A stretch of 64,000 bases of DNA from Modicisalibacter ilicicola DSM 19980 (GCF_900128925.1 NZ_FQUJ01000005.1:1-64000), one strand, 5' to 3'; positions 41,801 to 48,803 are shown, numbered from the stretch's first letter. Notes: generated by a model not told the origin, from the letters alone. Numbers and translations are program-made.

Positions 41801-44800
41801 CCAGAGCCAGCTCGTGCGCCTCGACCCGGCCCCGGGCGGGGTGATCACCGACCCAGGCGATGGTGGCGGCGATGGTGGTGACAACGGCGGTGACAACGGC
41901 GATCTCGTCTCGCTTTTGACCATCCAGGCCGAGGATGCCACACCCACTGATGGCACCTCGGTGACCACGGCCAGTGGCGGCGGTGCCGAGATCGAGATTC
42001 GTACCGTGGACAACCCCGAACCGAATCCTGACCTGCAGCCCCTCGGCCTGCGTCCCGGCTCCTTCGGGGTGGACGGCAATACCGACGACACGGATGGCTC
42101 ACCCGGCGGCTATGCGGACTTCGGCTCCACCAATGCCGACTTCCTCACCTTCAACTTCGAACTGACCGGCGATCAGGCGGGTGCATCGGTGCTGCAGGTG
42201 CGCTATGCCAACGGCGCGACCGCCAATCGGCCGCTCGAGGTGTTCGTCAACAACGTCAGTGTCGGCACCTTTGCCTTTGCACCGCCCAGCGATGTCACCG
42301 GCGATGATGCCTGGAACACCTGGCAGACGCTGGATATTCCCGCGGAGCTGGTTTCCGGTCTGAACACGGTGCGCTTCCAGGCGACTGCGGCGACCGGGCC
42401 CAACATCGATCAGCTGGAAATCCTTCAGGAGCCCGAGGACACCACGCCAGGATATGCCGAGTACGAGGCCGAGAGTGCCCAGCTCGATGGCCCTGTCGTC
42501 GTGAACGCCAGTGACGATGATCGCAATGCCTCCGGCGATGGCTTCGTCGACTTCGATGGCGCGAGCGATCAGAGCATCACCTGGACCGTTGATGTCGCCG
42601 AAGCTGGCACCTACGAGATCGGCATTCGTTACGCCCTGGCCGCCTCGAAGGACGACCGGCCTCTGGACCTGGCCATCAACGGCAACGCCATCGGCGCGCT
42701 GAACTTCCCCGGCCAGAGCAACGACGCCGAGGACGACTGGTTCTACCAGACCACCACGGTGACCCTGAACGCGGGTAGCAACACCATCAGCGTGACGGCG
42801 CCGGGAGCCAACGGGCCGAACGTCGACCTGCTGCGGGTCGCGGACGACCCCATCGATACCTTCGAGCCGACCTATGCGGCGGTCGATGGCGAGACGCGCA
42901 TCGAGCTTGAAAGCGGTGACACGGCTCGGGCGGTGAATGCCAACACGGCGGACTTCTACTTCACCGTTGCCGAGGACGGCGCCTACAAGCTCGATCTGGC
43001 GGCCAATGCCGGCGCATCCGATGGTGGGCAGCTGACGCTGCTGTTGAACGGCCAGCCACTGGACGAGCTGAGCTTCCCCGGCGTCGGTGACGACGGCGAG
43101 GAGTCGGCCTTCGTCGAGCTCGAGGCGGGCGTCTCCTACAACCTGCGTGTCGTGTCCAGCGCCGCGGGTGCCGATGACATCGACTACCTCGATGTCTCGC
43201 CGGCACCGGGCGACCCGGATGCGGATATCGGCATCCAGAGCGGTGATGCGGCCCATTTCTCCGATCGTCTGCACTTCAACTATCTGGAGAACAACAGCGC
43301 GTCCAACGACGATCGCGATTTCAAGGAGAGCGGCAGCGTCGTGATCAGCAATACCGGCAGCGCCGATCTGTCGATCATCGATGCCGACATGACGGGGCCC
43401 TTCGAGCTGGCGGATCCTGACATCTTCACCGGCCTGACACTGGGCGCCGGCGAGTCCATCACGGTCGAGATTCTCTTCGACCGGGAAGCCTATACACCAC
43501 CGAGCACCAATGGGGGTGATGGGGTATTCGAGGGAGCGCTGCGCCTGGTCACCAACGATGCCGATACGCCGGTTGCCGAGGTGCACCTGGCGGGCTTCTG
43601 GCAGGCTCGCGATGAGGGTGGCTGGGAACCCAACGTCAACGAGGTCTGGGAGGTCTTCGGTTTCGGCAACGTGATCGAGGGGCTGACCACCGTCGGCGGC
43701 GGCGAGAACTCGGTCCTCAACGACTTCGATCTCTACCGCCCTGTCAACGACGACGAGGTGCTGTCGCGCTACTGGAAGATCGCCGATGGCTTCGAGTCTG
43801 CCAAGATCACCCAGATCGCTGCCTTCCATGGCGACGGCGGGGCGAGCCTGGGCATCCACAACCCGGGCAACAAGGGGCAGGATGTGACGCTGTCGAACCA
43901 TGCCGGCGACAACAACCAGTCGATCCTGCCCATCAAGAGCAACGGGCAGTTCGCGACGGCGACCATCACCAAGGACCTGATCCCCGATGGCTGGCTGGGC
44001 AACGACATCTTCGGCATCGAGGTCGCCGGGCTGTCCACCGATCCGTCCCTCAATCCAACGGGAGGCGGCACGGTTCCAGCGGATGCGGAAGGTATCGAGC
44101 GCGGCTATACCGTGCGGATGTTCCAGGCACTGGATGCCAACGGCAACGTGATTCCCAATACCTATCTGGGGGTCATGGACTACACCGGCATCAACTACGA
44201 CTACAACGACAACATGTTCGTCATCGAGGGCATCGAACCCGCTTCCGGCGGCGAGATCTCGATCGAGAACCTGGACGGCGTGCCCTCCGACGATCGCCTG
44301 GTGATGAGCCGCATCGAGAATCCGGCAAATGCCAATCAGGAGGTCCATGACGAGGTCACCTTCACCATCACCAACGACGGCTTCGCCGATCTGGAGATTT
44401 CGAGTCTCGACATCGCCGACCCGACACTGTTCGAGATCGTCGGCGACAGCACCGATCTGGTGGTGCCGGCCGGCAGCTCGCTGAACGTGACGGTGCGCTT
44501 CATCGCCTCGGACAGCAACGACGGCTCCCTCTACGAGTCGACGCTGACGATCAATTCCAACGACGGCGACGAAGGCCAGAAGGTGATCCAGCTGGCGGGC
44601 ATCGCCCAGGGCCAGTCGGAGAGCGGCCAGGAGCCGATGGTGCAGGAGATCGTCAATGCCTTCGGCTTCAGCACCAACGTGGCCGAGGGTGAGATGAACA
44701 AGGGCGGCCTGGTGGAGGCCAACGGCGACGAGATCCTCTCGCCCTACTTCCAGCGTGCCGACGGCAGTGCGCCGATCAAGATCACCCAGCTGGCGGCCTA

Positions 44801-47800
44801 CCATGGCCAGGGGGATATTGCCCGACTGTTCATCCACGATGTCGACAGTCGTGACATCGACGAGATCCTTGCCCACGACGAGCAGGATGGCCAGACGCTC
44901 TTGCCGCGCGCGCTCAATGCCGGCGATCAGCTGACCACCACCACGCTCGAGCGTGACGATCCGTTCGGTTTCTTCGCCGAGATCAGCGATCGCCAGGGCT
45001 ACATCTCCTGGTCCGATCCGGATGCCAATCTCTACGAAGACACCATCGATGCCATCGGCAACCCCGGCAATGACCTGAGCTGGGACGAGAACGACGGCCA
45101 TCTGATCCGCGTCTATGTGGCGAAGGACGCCGAGGGGAACGTCATTCCCGATACCTATATCGTCATTCAGGACTATGCGGGAGTGAACTACGACTACAAC
45201 GACAACATCTTCCTGGTCGAGAACGTCCAGACCTACGACCCCACCGGGGCGGAAGATGCGGACGGCAACGGTCGTGTGGACCTCTACGATGACGACGATG
45301 GCGATGGCACGCCGAACTTCCTCGACGGCGATGGACCGGTCGTGGAGCAGACCGCCTTCAACGATAGCGAGACCCCTTGGGCGGTGGGTGCCGAGGGTCT
45401 ATCGCTGGAAGCCAAACTGTTCGACAACGGCGGTCAGGGCGTGGCCTACAACGATACCACCGCAAGCCACCAGGGAGCGTCGTTCCGCAGCGGTGAGGCG
45501 GTCGACATCTCCAACGGGACCGAGGCGCTGGGCTACATCGCCGACGGCGAGTGGGTGGAGTACACCCTCAACGTCGAGACGGCGGGCACCTACGCACTGA
45601 GCTTCCTGACCTCGGCGGTTTCGGACGGAAAGAGCATCAGCGCCGCCTTCGAGCAGAATGGAAGCTTCTATACCACCGACTCGATCGGCGTGCCGAATAC
45701 CGGCAGCTTCACCACCTTCCAGAACGTCGGGCCGTTGGAGTTCGACCTGGATGCCGGGGTGCAGACGTTGCGTCTGACCTTCAACGGCGGACAGCTCGAC
45801 CTGCAATCCTTCGAGCTGGAGGCGGTCGCAGCGGCGAACAACGCACCGGTGGTGGATGCCGGACTTGCCGATCTCACCGTGAGTGCGGATGAAGCCTTCT
45901 CGTTCACGGTACCTGCGGATGCCTTCGAGGACGCGGATGGCGATACGCTGAGCTATACGGCGAGCGGCTTGCCAGATGGGTTGTCGATCTCACCGGCGGG
46001 GCTCATCTCCGGCACGCCGACCACCGCAGGCAGTTTCGATATCCTGGTCACTGCTTCGGATGGCAGTGCTAGTGTCGAGACCGGCTTCACGCTGACCGTC
46101 GAGCCAGCGACCGGCAGCGATGAACAGGTAGCCTTCAACGCCACCCAGACAGCCTGGGCCGTCGGTGACGAACTCACCCTCGATGCGGCGCTGTACGATG
46201 CGGGCGGTCAGGACGTCGCCTACAACGACAGCAGCGAGGCGCAGGAAGGTAGCAACTTCCGTGGCGATGGCGTGGATATCGTCGGCGATGGATCCGCCAT
46301 TGGCTGGGTCGAGGACGGCGAGTGGGTCGAATACACCCTCAACGTCGCCGAGGCAGGCACCTACGATCTATCGTTCCTGTCGGCTTTGGGTACCCAGAGC
46401 GGCGGCGCGCGCTCGATCACGGCCTCCTTTGCCCAGAGTGGCGGTGTCTATGAGACCGCCTCGTCGGTAGGCGTCGACTACAGCGGCGGCTGGACCAGCT
46501 TCGAGCAGACCGGCAGCACCCAGGTCGAACTCGCCGCCGGGGAGCAGGTGTTGCGCCTGACCTTCAACGGTGGTTCGCAGGATCTGGCCTCGTTCACCCT
46601 GGCGCAGGTGGATACCAACAGTGCGCCGACGGTGGAGGCCGGGCTCACGGATCTGACCGCGACCGCGGACGAGGCCTTCTCCTTCACGATTCCGTCGAAT
46701 GCCTTCGAGGACGCGGATGGTGATGCCCTGACCTACACGGCCAGTGGCTTGCCGAGCGGACTGTCGATCTCCCCGAGTGGTGTCATCTCGGGCACGCCGA
46801 CGGCAGCGGGCAGCTTCGACATCCTGGTCACCGCCTCGGATGGCAGCGCCAGTGTCGAGACCGGCTTCACGCTGGATGTGGAGACCGCGCCGGTGGACGA
46901 TGGCCAGAGCGCCTTCAATGCCGGCGGGACGCCCTGGTCGGTGGGCGAGAGCCTGACCCTCGAGGCGGCGCTGTTCGATGAAGGTGGCCAGGATGTCGCC
47001 TACAACGACAGCAGTGCCACCAAGCTGGGCGACAGCTTCCGTGACGGCGGTGTGGACACCGTCGGCGATGGCCGGGCGATCGGCTACGTCGAGGATGGCG
47101 AGTGGGTCGAGTACACCATCAACGTCGAACAGGCCGGCACCTACAGCCTGTCGTTCATGACCGCGGCGAAAGGTGACGGACGCACCATTACCGCCTCGGT
47201 CGAGCAGGGCGGCAACGTCTATGCCACCTCGGAGCCGCTGGACGCGGGAGTATCGGGCGACTGGAACACCTACATTCCCACTGCGGCGCTCGAACTCGAT
47301 CTGCAGGCCGGGGAGCAGGTGTTGAGGCTGACCTTCAACGGCGGCTCGATGGACCTGCAGTCCTGGACCCTGGAGCAGGGCGGCGTTGATGGGCAGCAGG
47401 CATTCAACGACACCGGCACGCCATGGCTGGTGGACGAAGATGGCCTGAGCCTCGACGCCGTGCTGTTCGACAAAGGCGGTCAGGACGTGGCCTACAACGA
47501 CAGCAGCGAGGTCCAGCGCGGCGACGACTTCCGCGAGGATGGCGTGGACGTGGTCGGCAATGGCGAGGCGATCGGCTACGTCGAGGATGGTGAGTGGGTG
47601 GAATACACCATCAACGTCGAGCAGGCCGGCACCTACAGCCTCTCCTTCGAGACCGCCACGCCGGACGATGGGCGCACCATCACCGCCTCGGCGGAGCAGA
47701 ACGGTACCTTCTACGCGACCTCCGGGCCGCTGGCGGTACCCAACTCCGGCGACTGGGGCAACTACGTCACCACCCAGGCCCTGACGCTCGATCTGCAGGC

Positions 47801-48026
47801 CGGGGAGCAGGTGCTGAGGTTGACCTTCAATGGTGGCGAGATGGACCTGAAATCGCTCAACATCGAACAGCAACCTGGAGCGACATCCGCGCAGTCACTG
47901 GCCCTGGACGAGTCGTTCCTCATCGAGGAGACATCGCCGGCGGCCAATGACGATGTGGTGCCGATGAGCGACGATGTCAGCCTGGCCGGGCTCGAGGTGG
48001 ATGGAACGGAGGACTACATGCTGTAA
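32883..48026 (+). CDS. giant 5,047-residue multidomain carbohydrate-binding protein, probable type I secretion substrate
   Basis: No Sec signal. Approximate layout: Ig-like N-terminus (1-115); CBM6/35-like modules at 121-278, 279-455, 558-714, 1273-1435, 1541-1707, 1810-1970, 1978-2131, 3012-3186, 3188-3323, 3324-3443, 4153-4316, 4413-4576, 4675-4835 and 4836-4995. Cadherin/Ig-like spacers lie at 456-550, 718-908, 1076-1272, 1436-1540, 1708-1804, 2343-2495, 4319-4409 and 4579-4669. A malectin-like domain is at 2144-2343, a sugar-dehydrogenase-like propeller at about 2500-2986, and a duplicated anchor-type region at 3444-3789 and 3790-4151 that ends in an Asp-rich calcium-loop stretch. CBM modules repeat the pattern IQAED...DFG...AGTYDLNIRYAS...GPNIDRIEI. 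No RTX nonapeptides. The C-terminus ends EDYML, an Asp plus hydrophobic tail as in PrtD substrates. Inferred role: secreted polysaccharide-binding matrix or adhesion protein. Confidence 0.9.
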   Translation: MFSISLINTSSGALLGGLKGGQRIDTSALGDYALRIVPVAGTGVDPLDVKGIRLALTDAEGVTTTFTDSSAPFVFGNLPALTSGTTSLGIEALDAEGAVLAGGSEQIDFIAADGMPAVFEAVRVQAEDTGDGDGDGNFTTLSPEASGLAVVSDDPNGVNAEGGAYVDYGAASGETLTFSVNVPEAGEYELALSYALSQNNDGSDRNRPLRLEVNEQLVDRTFDLPSTTDTADAGDFTTFGERTIRVTLEEGQNTISFTSNGASGPNVDYLEVRKPALGSLVIQGEELTLSPAPDISSGGSDTNRPITMDNIAIVDDTFRVGAEGASYLDWAFGNASAYGEFIFEAPVAGTYSITVTYAGSSDRPLDLFLVEEGTPTDIGTFAFTATTAPESLPDDIDDIPGTVDLPTEPSPWEGWTTETLEISLGAGENLLRLGGRANGPNIDKIEMALVSADPVAPTTISLDNDSVLENEVGAAIGQLSVEDLDDSTHTFTVDDARFEVDANGILRLKSGESLDFEAEQSVTLNVTATDADEASVTETFVIAVGDVQEGVVVPPPAFEPIVIQAEDGLLGAGNDPGTLVRDADNPEAGTGFQGLRPDYSGSGYLDFGSKPGDVVTFTIEVTEGGSYDLNVRYASNGDRPLALSVNEGGASNVPFPGTDPDGSGELEGFDNWEYVTVPVTLNAGENTIALAIPSGASKGPNLDRVEITEAGSGPIGDVTADQDDDLALSVQEEVVNADAAGALVFTLAGIDDDITSVEVSLDGGETRQGVTLGEAGEFTLDVSGLAEGTNTAMVYLMDTAGNRASSSTNFTLDTSADSDGDLALAGPEEAVAAGSTATTFDVAGLDADIGTLEVSFDDGETRQAVTAVDGAVTLDLSALPVGTSTVTLYATDGAGNEASASTSVTLEAPSSGPLDITFDNVTSYTSTQDNPVNAPGYVVSEDATSLALNDNLWKRVDLPREYTLSEQTQIVLDLAIGENDPEIVAVGFDLDENAFDGDRSIYQVGGTQGQGAFIDLRGSGIDNGDGTTRFTIDLGEHAGITIDSLVFVSDDDATAVLGSATFSNVQLVEDVDTGSENSAPRVVGGGIADLQVDEDGTLEVDLPFVDDDGDALSYSFALSQSGVPVEDAGGLAISAGVLGGSVVGLEAGTYTVTITADDGSVTTDTAFELTVNNVNEAPVAEDAALEPYFGELGSFFDGIELASFAGYFSDPDGDTLTLSVEGLPAGLSVDEEGVISGTPAEAGMFDVVIRATDGEGLSDTLSLQFEIEGPQAGDTISVEAENFTGLAEADNFFVTGNADASGNQIIRLANGQTETQVTTELADNGVVPGWYSVSVVVFDEDDGAGTLSLQIGDTALQARNLTSDTLTENVVLDDDFGTFLDDGPRGNAAQAGNLKQIAFETPVYVDAATLATLTVQGESGELMRIDQLVFTRIEEPTNEAPTITGLASTIAIDENTSDVATLTLADAEGDALGVTLEGADAALFSFDQTTGALSFVEAPDAETPADANGDGLYELTVSVSDGENVTSQDVVVSINDLDETPFSPITIQAEDGTLTVLDDGSNASVTTVRDPGNPEDNDNLPNGLRPDFSGTGYVDFGDTAGDAVTFDVTVGQAGTYDLNIRYASNTARPLELSVNGGSGTELPFASTDPDGSGAEEGFDHWAFETVTITLEAGSNSVSLAIPEGANTGPNIDRIEITEAGSGPIPIDTSADEDGDLALIAADATLAPDDAATAGFTVSGIDDDIQTVEISLDGGATRSVVTPDANGDFSVDLSSLSGDVTATLFVTDAAGNEASASAELTIGDAPVDVDPITIQAEDASLVQINDSGVPTSGDFTRVVDAANPDAFGNYREGGIGGAYVDFGTNPGDEVVFNVDAEVAGTYTATIRFANGGEEARPLNLSINGGTASLVAFPATPDDGVNEPWAVWNELEVEVELEAGSNQVSFAIPSTAEGGVDNGPNIDQVVFAYNDDGEAPAEPFLFEIQGEALTIDDTEPTPDTQVRDASNPETNPGAGADGLWDGYTGSGYLDMGSEAGDAASFEVTVEEAGTYTLSVRYANGSTTQADRPMDILVGGVSQGEMAFAATGEGNAGWQNWTEATIEVELAAGSNTIRLENVGDAGPNIDSLSVSRDGTTEPEEPASEPGERFKVKINFQPDGFVTPDGYVADTGLAFGEQSVEIGGQTYQYGWVSEASIADGTDNGTTPLAIKGQSSVAINDRTDDIAGLDPLQGTYAHFALPGYAEKAGWEMELENGFYEVTVAIGDTSGPFDSNYVLNAEGELFNDPFAPFRPEDFPADGNPSNDTEGFRSDLVTKVVQVTDGRLTLDSIGLESFNTEIQYLEIQSLPDLTPDDDRDAPEDYAFFTDPRAIAGVGADEVEVNLDPQDGSAPTGVDPSSDIFLGISVVDGRGGVLLESLQDGSVRLFETVSGEEVAFNVNTTGGFDSLTISPTGGLKEFTSYTLKIDGFRDRGDNDDLDAPTREFQKFSTTFVTGEAPEVVAREVAFNDVVELNGAQDGAFGLTSLELSPDGSKMYVASMGGEIKRYDVDPVTGALSGEQTLALDHFQGSAGPRGIIGIVFDPTDPNVLWVSDNYPIPLSGRDNGVPDFSGRITKITLGEGDDFTATAETYVTGLPRSNGDHVTNSLEFRANPDYDAQTNPDAPSHLLYVVQGSNSAMGEADSAWGFRPERLLNANVLEIDPTRDAPEGGFDVSTEPLPSDGQNRRFVDDDGNVKDDPIPMGNGQFLVFAENGTATVQDASGTILDSFYDPFADDAVVKIFATGIRNAYDLVWHSNGYMYVPTNGSAAGGSVPDDPSTPLNEKRTGVEKQDDYLFKVEEGGYYGHPNPLRDEYILNGGNPSSGNDTNQVGNYPAGVDPDANYRVDDAYSLGENRSPNGVTEYTSGVFGGNLQGSVLFTEYSGGDDIRSITLDADGNVTGDTVLRDVNGNVITYVDPLDIIENPATGQLYLLTLNRGNGQSQLVRLDPAPGGVITDPGDGGGDGGDNGGDNGDLVSLLTIQAEDATPTDGTSVTTASGGGAEIEIRTVDNPEPNPDLQPLGLRPGSFGVDGNTDDTDGSPGGYADFGSTNADFLTFNFELTGDQAGASVLQVRYANGATANRPLEVFVNNVSVGTFAFAPPSDVTGDDAWNTWQTLDIPAELVSGLNTVRFQATAATGPNIDQLEILQEPEDTTPGYAEYEAESAQLDGPVVVNASDDDRNASGDGFVDFDGASDQSITWTVDVAEAGTYEIGIRYALAASKDDRPLDLAINGNAIGALNFPGQSNDAEDDWFYQTTTVTLNAGSNTISVTAPGANGPNVDLLRVADDPIDTFEPTYAAVDGETRIELESGDTARAVNANTADFYFTVAEDGAYKLDLAANAGASDGGQLTLLLNGQPLDELSFPGVGDDGEESAFVELEAGVSYNLRVVSSAAGADDIDYLDVSPAPGDPDADIGIQSGDAAHFSDRLHFNYLENNSASNDDRDFKESGSVVISNTGSADLSIIDADMTGPFELADPDIFTGLTLGAGESITVEILFDREAYTPPSTNGGDGVFEGALRLVTNDADTPVAEVHLAGFWQARDEGGWEPNVNEVWEVFGFGNVIEGLTTVGGGENSVLNDFDLYRPVNDDEVLSRYWKIADGFESAKITQIAAFHGDGGASLGIHNPGNKGQDVTLSNHAGDNNQSILPIKSNGQFATATITKDLIPDGWLGNDIFGIEVAGLSTDPSLNPTGGGTVPADAEGIERGYTVRMFQALDANGNVIPNTYLGVMDYTGINYDYNDNMFVIEGIEPASGGEISIENLDGVPSDDRLVMSRIENPANANQEVHDEVTFTITNDGFADLEISSLDIADPTLFEIVGDSTDLVVPAGSSLNVTVRFIASDSNDGSLYESTLTINSNDGDEGQKVIQLAGIAQGQSESGQEPMVQEIVNAFGFSTNVAEGEMNKGGLVEANGDEILSPYFQRADGSAPIKITQLAAYHGQGDIARLFIHDVDSRDIDEILAHDEQDGQTLLPRALNAGDQLTTTTLERDDPFGFFAEISDRQGYISWSDPDANLYEDTIDAIGNPGNDLSWDENDGHLIRVYVAKDAEGNVIPDTYIVIQDYAGVNYDYNDNIFLVENVQTYDPTGAEDADGNGRVDLYDDDDGDGTPNFLDGDGPVVEQTAFNDSETPWAVGAEGLSLEAKLFDNGGQGVAYNDTTASHQGASFRSGEAVDISNGTEALGYIADGEWVEYTLNVETAGTYALSFLTSAVSDGKSISAAFEQNGSFYTTDSIGVPNTGSFTTFQNVGPLEFDLDAGVQTLRLTFNGGQLDLQSFELEAVAAANNAPVVDAGLADLTVSADEAFSFTVPADAFEDADGDTLSYTASGLPDGLSISPAGLISGTPTTAGSFDILVTASDGSASVETGFTLTVEPATGSDEQVAFNATQTAWAVGDELTLDAALYDAGGQDVAYNDSSEAQEGSNFRGDGVDIVGDGSAIGWVEDGEWVEYTLNVAEAGTYDLSFLSALGTQSGGARSITASFAQSGGVYETASSVGVDYSGGWTSFEQTGSTQVELAAGEQVLRLTFNGGSQDLASFTLAQVDTNSAPTVEAGLTDLTATADEAFSFTIPSNAFEDADGDALTYTASGLPSGLSISPSGVISGTPTAAGSFDILVTASDGSASVETGFTLDVETAPVDDGQSAFNAGGTPWSVGESLTLEAALFDEGGQDVAYNDSSATKLGDSFRDGGVDTVGDGRAIGYVEDGEWVEYTINVEQAGTYSLSFMTAAKGDGRTITASVEQGGNVYATSEPLDAGVSGDWNTYIPTAALELDLQAGEQVLRLTFNGGSMDLQSWTLEQGGVDGQQAFNDTGTPWLVDEDGLSLDAVLFDKGGQDVAYNDSSEVQRGDDFREDGVDVVGNGEAIGYVEDGEWVEYTINVEQAGTYSLSFETATPDDGRTITASAEQNGTFYATSGPLAVPNSGDWGNYVTTQALTLDLQAGEQVLRLTFNGGEMDLKSLNIEQQPGATSAQSLALDESFLIEETSPAANDDVVPMSDDVSLAGLEVDGTEDYML
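40381..41838 (+). other. PQQ sugar-dehydrogenase-like beta-propeller inside the giant protein
   Basis: Residues about 2500-2986 read as a complete glucose/sorbosone dehydrogenase-type propeller: LTSLELSPDGSKMYVASMGG, RGIIGIVFDPTDPNVLWVSD, then NGDHVTNSLEF, FATGIRNAYDLVWHSNGYMY, GGYYGHPNPLRDEY and a closing LDIIENPATGQLYLLTLNRG. His2637 (in GDHV) and Arg2781-Asn2782 (in GIRNA) sit where soluble glucose dehydrogenases place the catalytic His and a PQQ-contacting Arg-Asn. Activity is therefore possible but unproven; some family members are only binding scaffolds. Confidence 0.7.
45340..46905 (+). repeat. 780-bp tandem repeat (CBM6 plus Ig-like module) within the giant gene
   Basis: Two successive units, each one CBM6-like module followed by a putative Ig module. 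The homologous Ala codons at 45843 and 46623 are exactly 780 bases apart. The Ig modules share the stretches SGLSISP/LISGTPT and TASDGSASVETGFTL, with nucleotide similarity high enough to align by eye. Confidence 0.8.
46906..47868 (+). repeat. 492-bp tandem repeat (CBM6 modules) at the 3' end of the giant gene
   Basis: Two adjacent CBM6-like modules without Ig spacer. The same Leu codon in the shared GATCTGCAGGCCGGGGAGCA stretch lies at 47301 and 47793, 492 bases (164 codons) apart. Both contain the GGQDVAYNDS, then VEDGEWVEYTINVEQAGTYS pattern. The near-identity at DNA level suggests recent duplication and a capacity for recombination. Confidence 0.8.
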
Positions 48027-48052
48027 CGGGGACCAAGGTCCTGTCGTGCTCA

Positions 48053-48082
48053 AGGCGCTGCTTCGGCAGCGCCTTTCTTTTG
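48053..48082 (+). terminator. intrinsic terminator of the giant gene
   Basis: A 10-bp stem (AAGGCGCTGC / GCAGCGCCTT) closed by a TTCG tetraloop and followed by TCTTTT, 27 bases after the stop codon of the giant gene. A textbook Rho-independent terminator; it shows that the gene ends the transcript. Confidence 0.93.
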
Positions 48083-48135
48083 GATCGCAGAATCCATCTG
48101 CCGGCAGCACACCCTCCGTGACGCCGTGACCATGC

Positions 48136-48600
48136 TCAGATCATGCCGCTGTCCAGCGCAGCGGCCATGGTCAGTCCCAGTTCCTCGACCTCATCGGCGA
48201 AGGCTGCCTGCCACTCGCCTTGCAATATCAGCGGTTCCTGCACCCAACGCCAGCGCAGACCGGTGACGATGCTCTCCACCGCCCGGCGGGTGCCGGTGCC
48301 ATCGCGGCCGGCGCGGATGTAGAGTGCGCAGGGAAGGCCCTGTTTCTCTTCCAGCACCGGGTAGTAGCTGCGATCGAAGAAGTCCTTCAGGGCCCCGCTC
48401 ATGTAGCCCAGGTTCTCGGTGGTGCCCAGCAGGATGGCATCGCAAGCCAGCACGTCGTCCGGCCCGGCCTCGAGTGGTGCCTTCACGGTGACTGCGACGT
48501 CCTCGATATCGGGATGGCGCGTACCGCGAACCGCGGCGTCGCATAGCGTCTGGGTATTGGGCGAAGGCGCGTGCGCCACGATCAACAGTCGTTTGGTCAT
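48136..48600 (-). CDS. flavodoxin-like NAD(P)H-dependent oxidoreductase
   Basis: A 154-residue single-domain protein of the flavodoxin-like fold. The N-terminal strand and phosphate loop (LLIVAHAPSPNTQTLCDAA) and the FMN-isoalloxazine loop (AILLGTTENLGYMSGALKDFFDRSYYP, in part) fit NADPH-dependent FMN reductase and flavodoxin relatives. The redox partner is unknown. It is convergent with the giant gene across its terminator and divergent from the PRPP-synthetase paralogue, 203 bases away. Confidence 0.85.
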   Translation of the reverse strand: MTKRLLIVAHAPSPNTQTLCDAAVRGTRHPDIEDVAVTVKAPLEAGPDDVLACDAILLGTTENLGYMSGALKDFFDRSYYPVLEEKQGLPCALYIRAGRDGTGTRRAVESIVTGLRWRWVQEPLILQGEWQAAFADEVEELGLTMAAALDSGMI

Positions 48601-48803
48601 GGAAGCCTAGAGTCATGCCGGTTGCGAAGTCAGTATTACCTTAAGACTAGAGGGCGCGGATGGTACCGTCGAGCCATGCGACCATGGCCTATGCCCCGTC
48701 AAATGACGCTTCGGGGGGACGCTGCTAGGATGGGGTGATCTCGAGATAACGGCTTCACCCTGGGCCGTTCCGATGACATCACCCGATTGAACGTGGAATT
48801 CTG

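Noticed and set aside
42099..45101. A minus-strand open frame of 1,000 codons inside the giant gene
   Set aside because: Same cause as the other long antisense frames (also 33657-35993 and 46368-47873). The plus-strand frame has recognisable repeating modules; these do not.
45340..47868. Repeats at the 3' end of the giant gene considered as a CRISPR or integron-type array
   Set aside because: The units are long (492-780 bp), in frame and coding for CBM6/Ig modules; no short direct repeats with unique spacers are present.
32883..48026. Giant gene considered as an RTX or LapA-type adhesin
   Set aside because: No GGxGxDxxx nonapeptides, no VWA domain and no N-terminal retention module (paired Ala-Ala cleavage region) were found. 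The Asp-rich stretch near residue 4140 is a single calcium-type loop.
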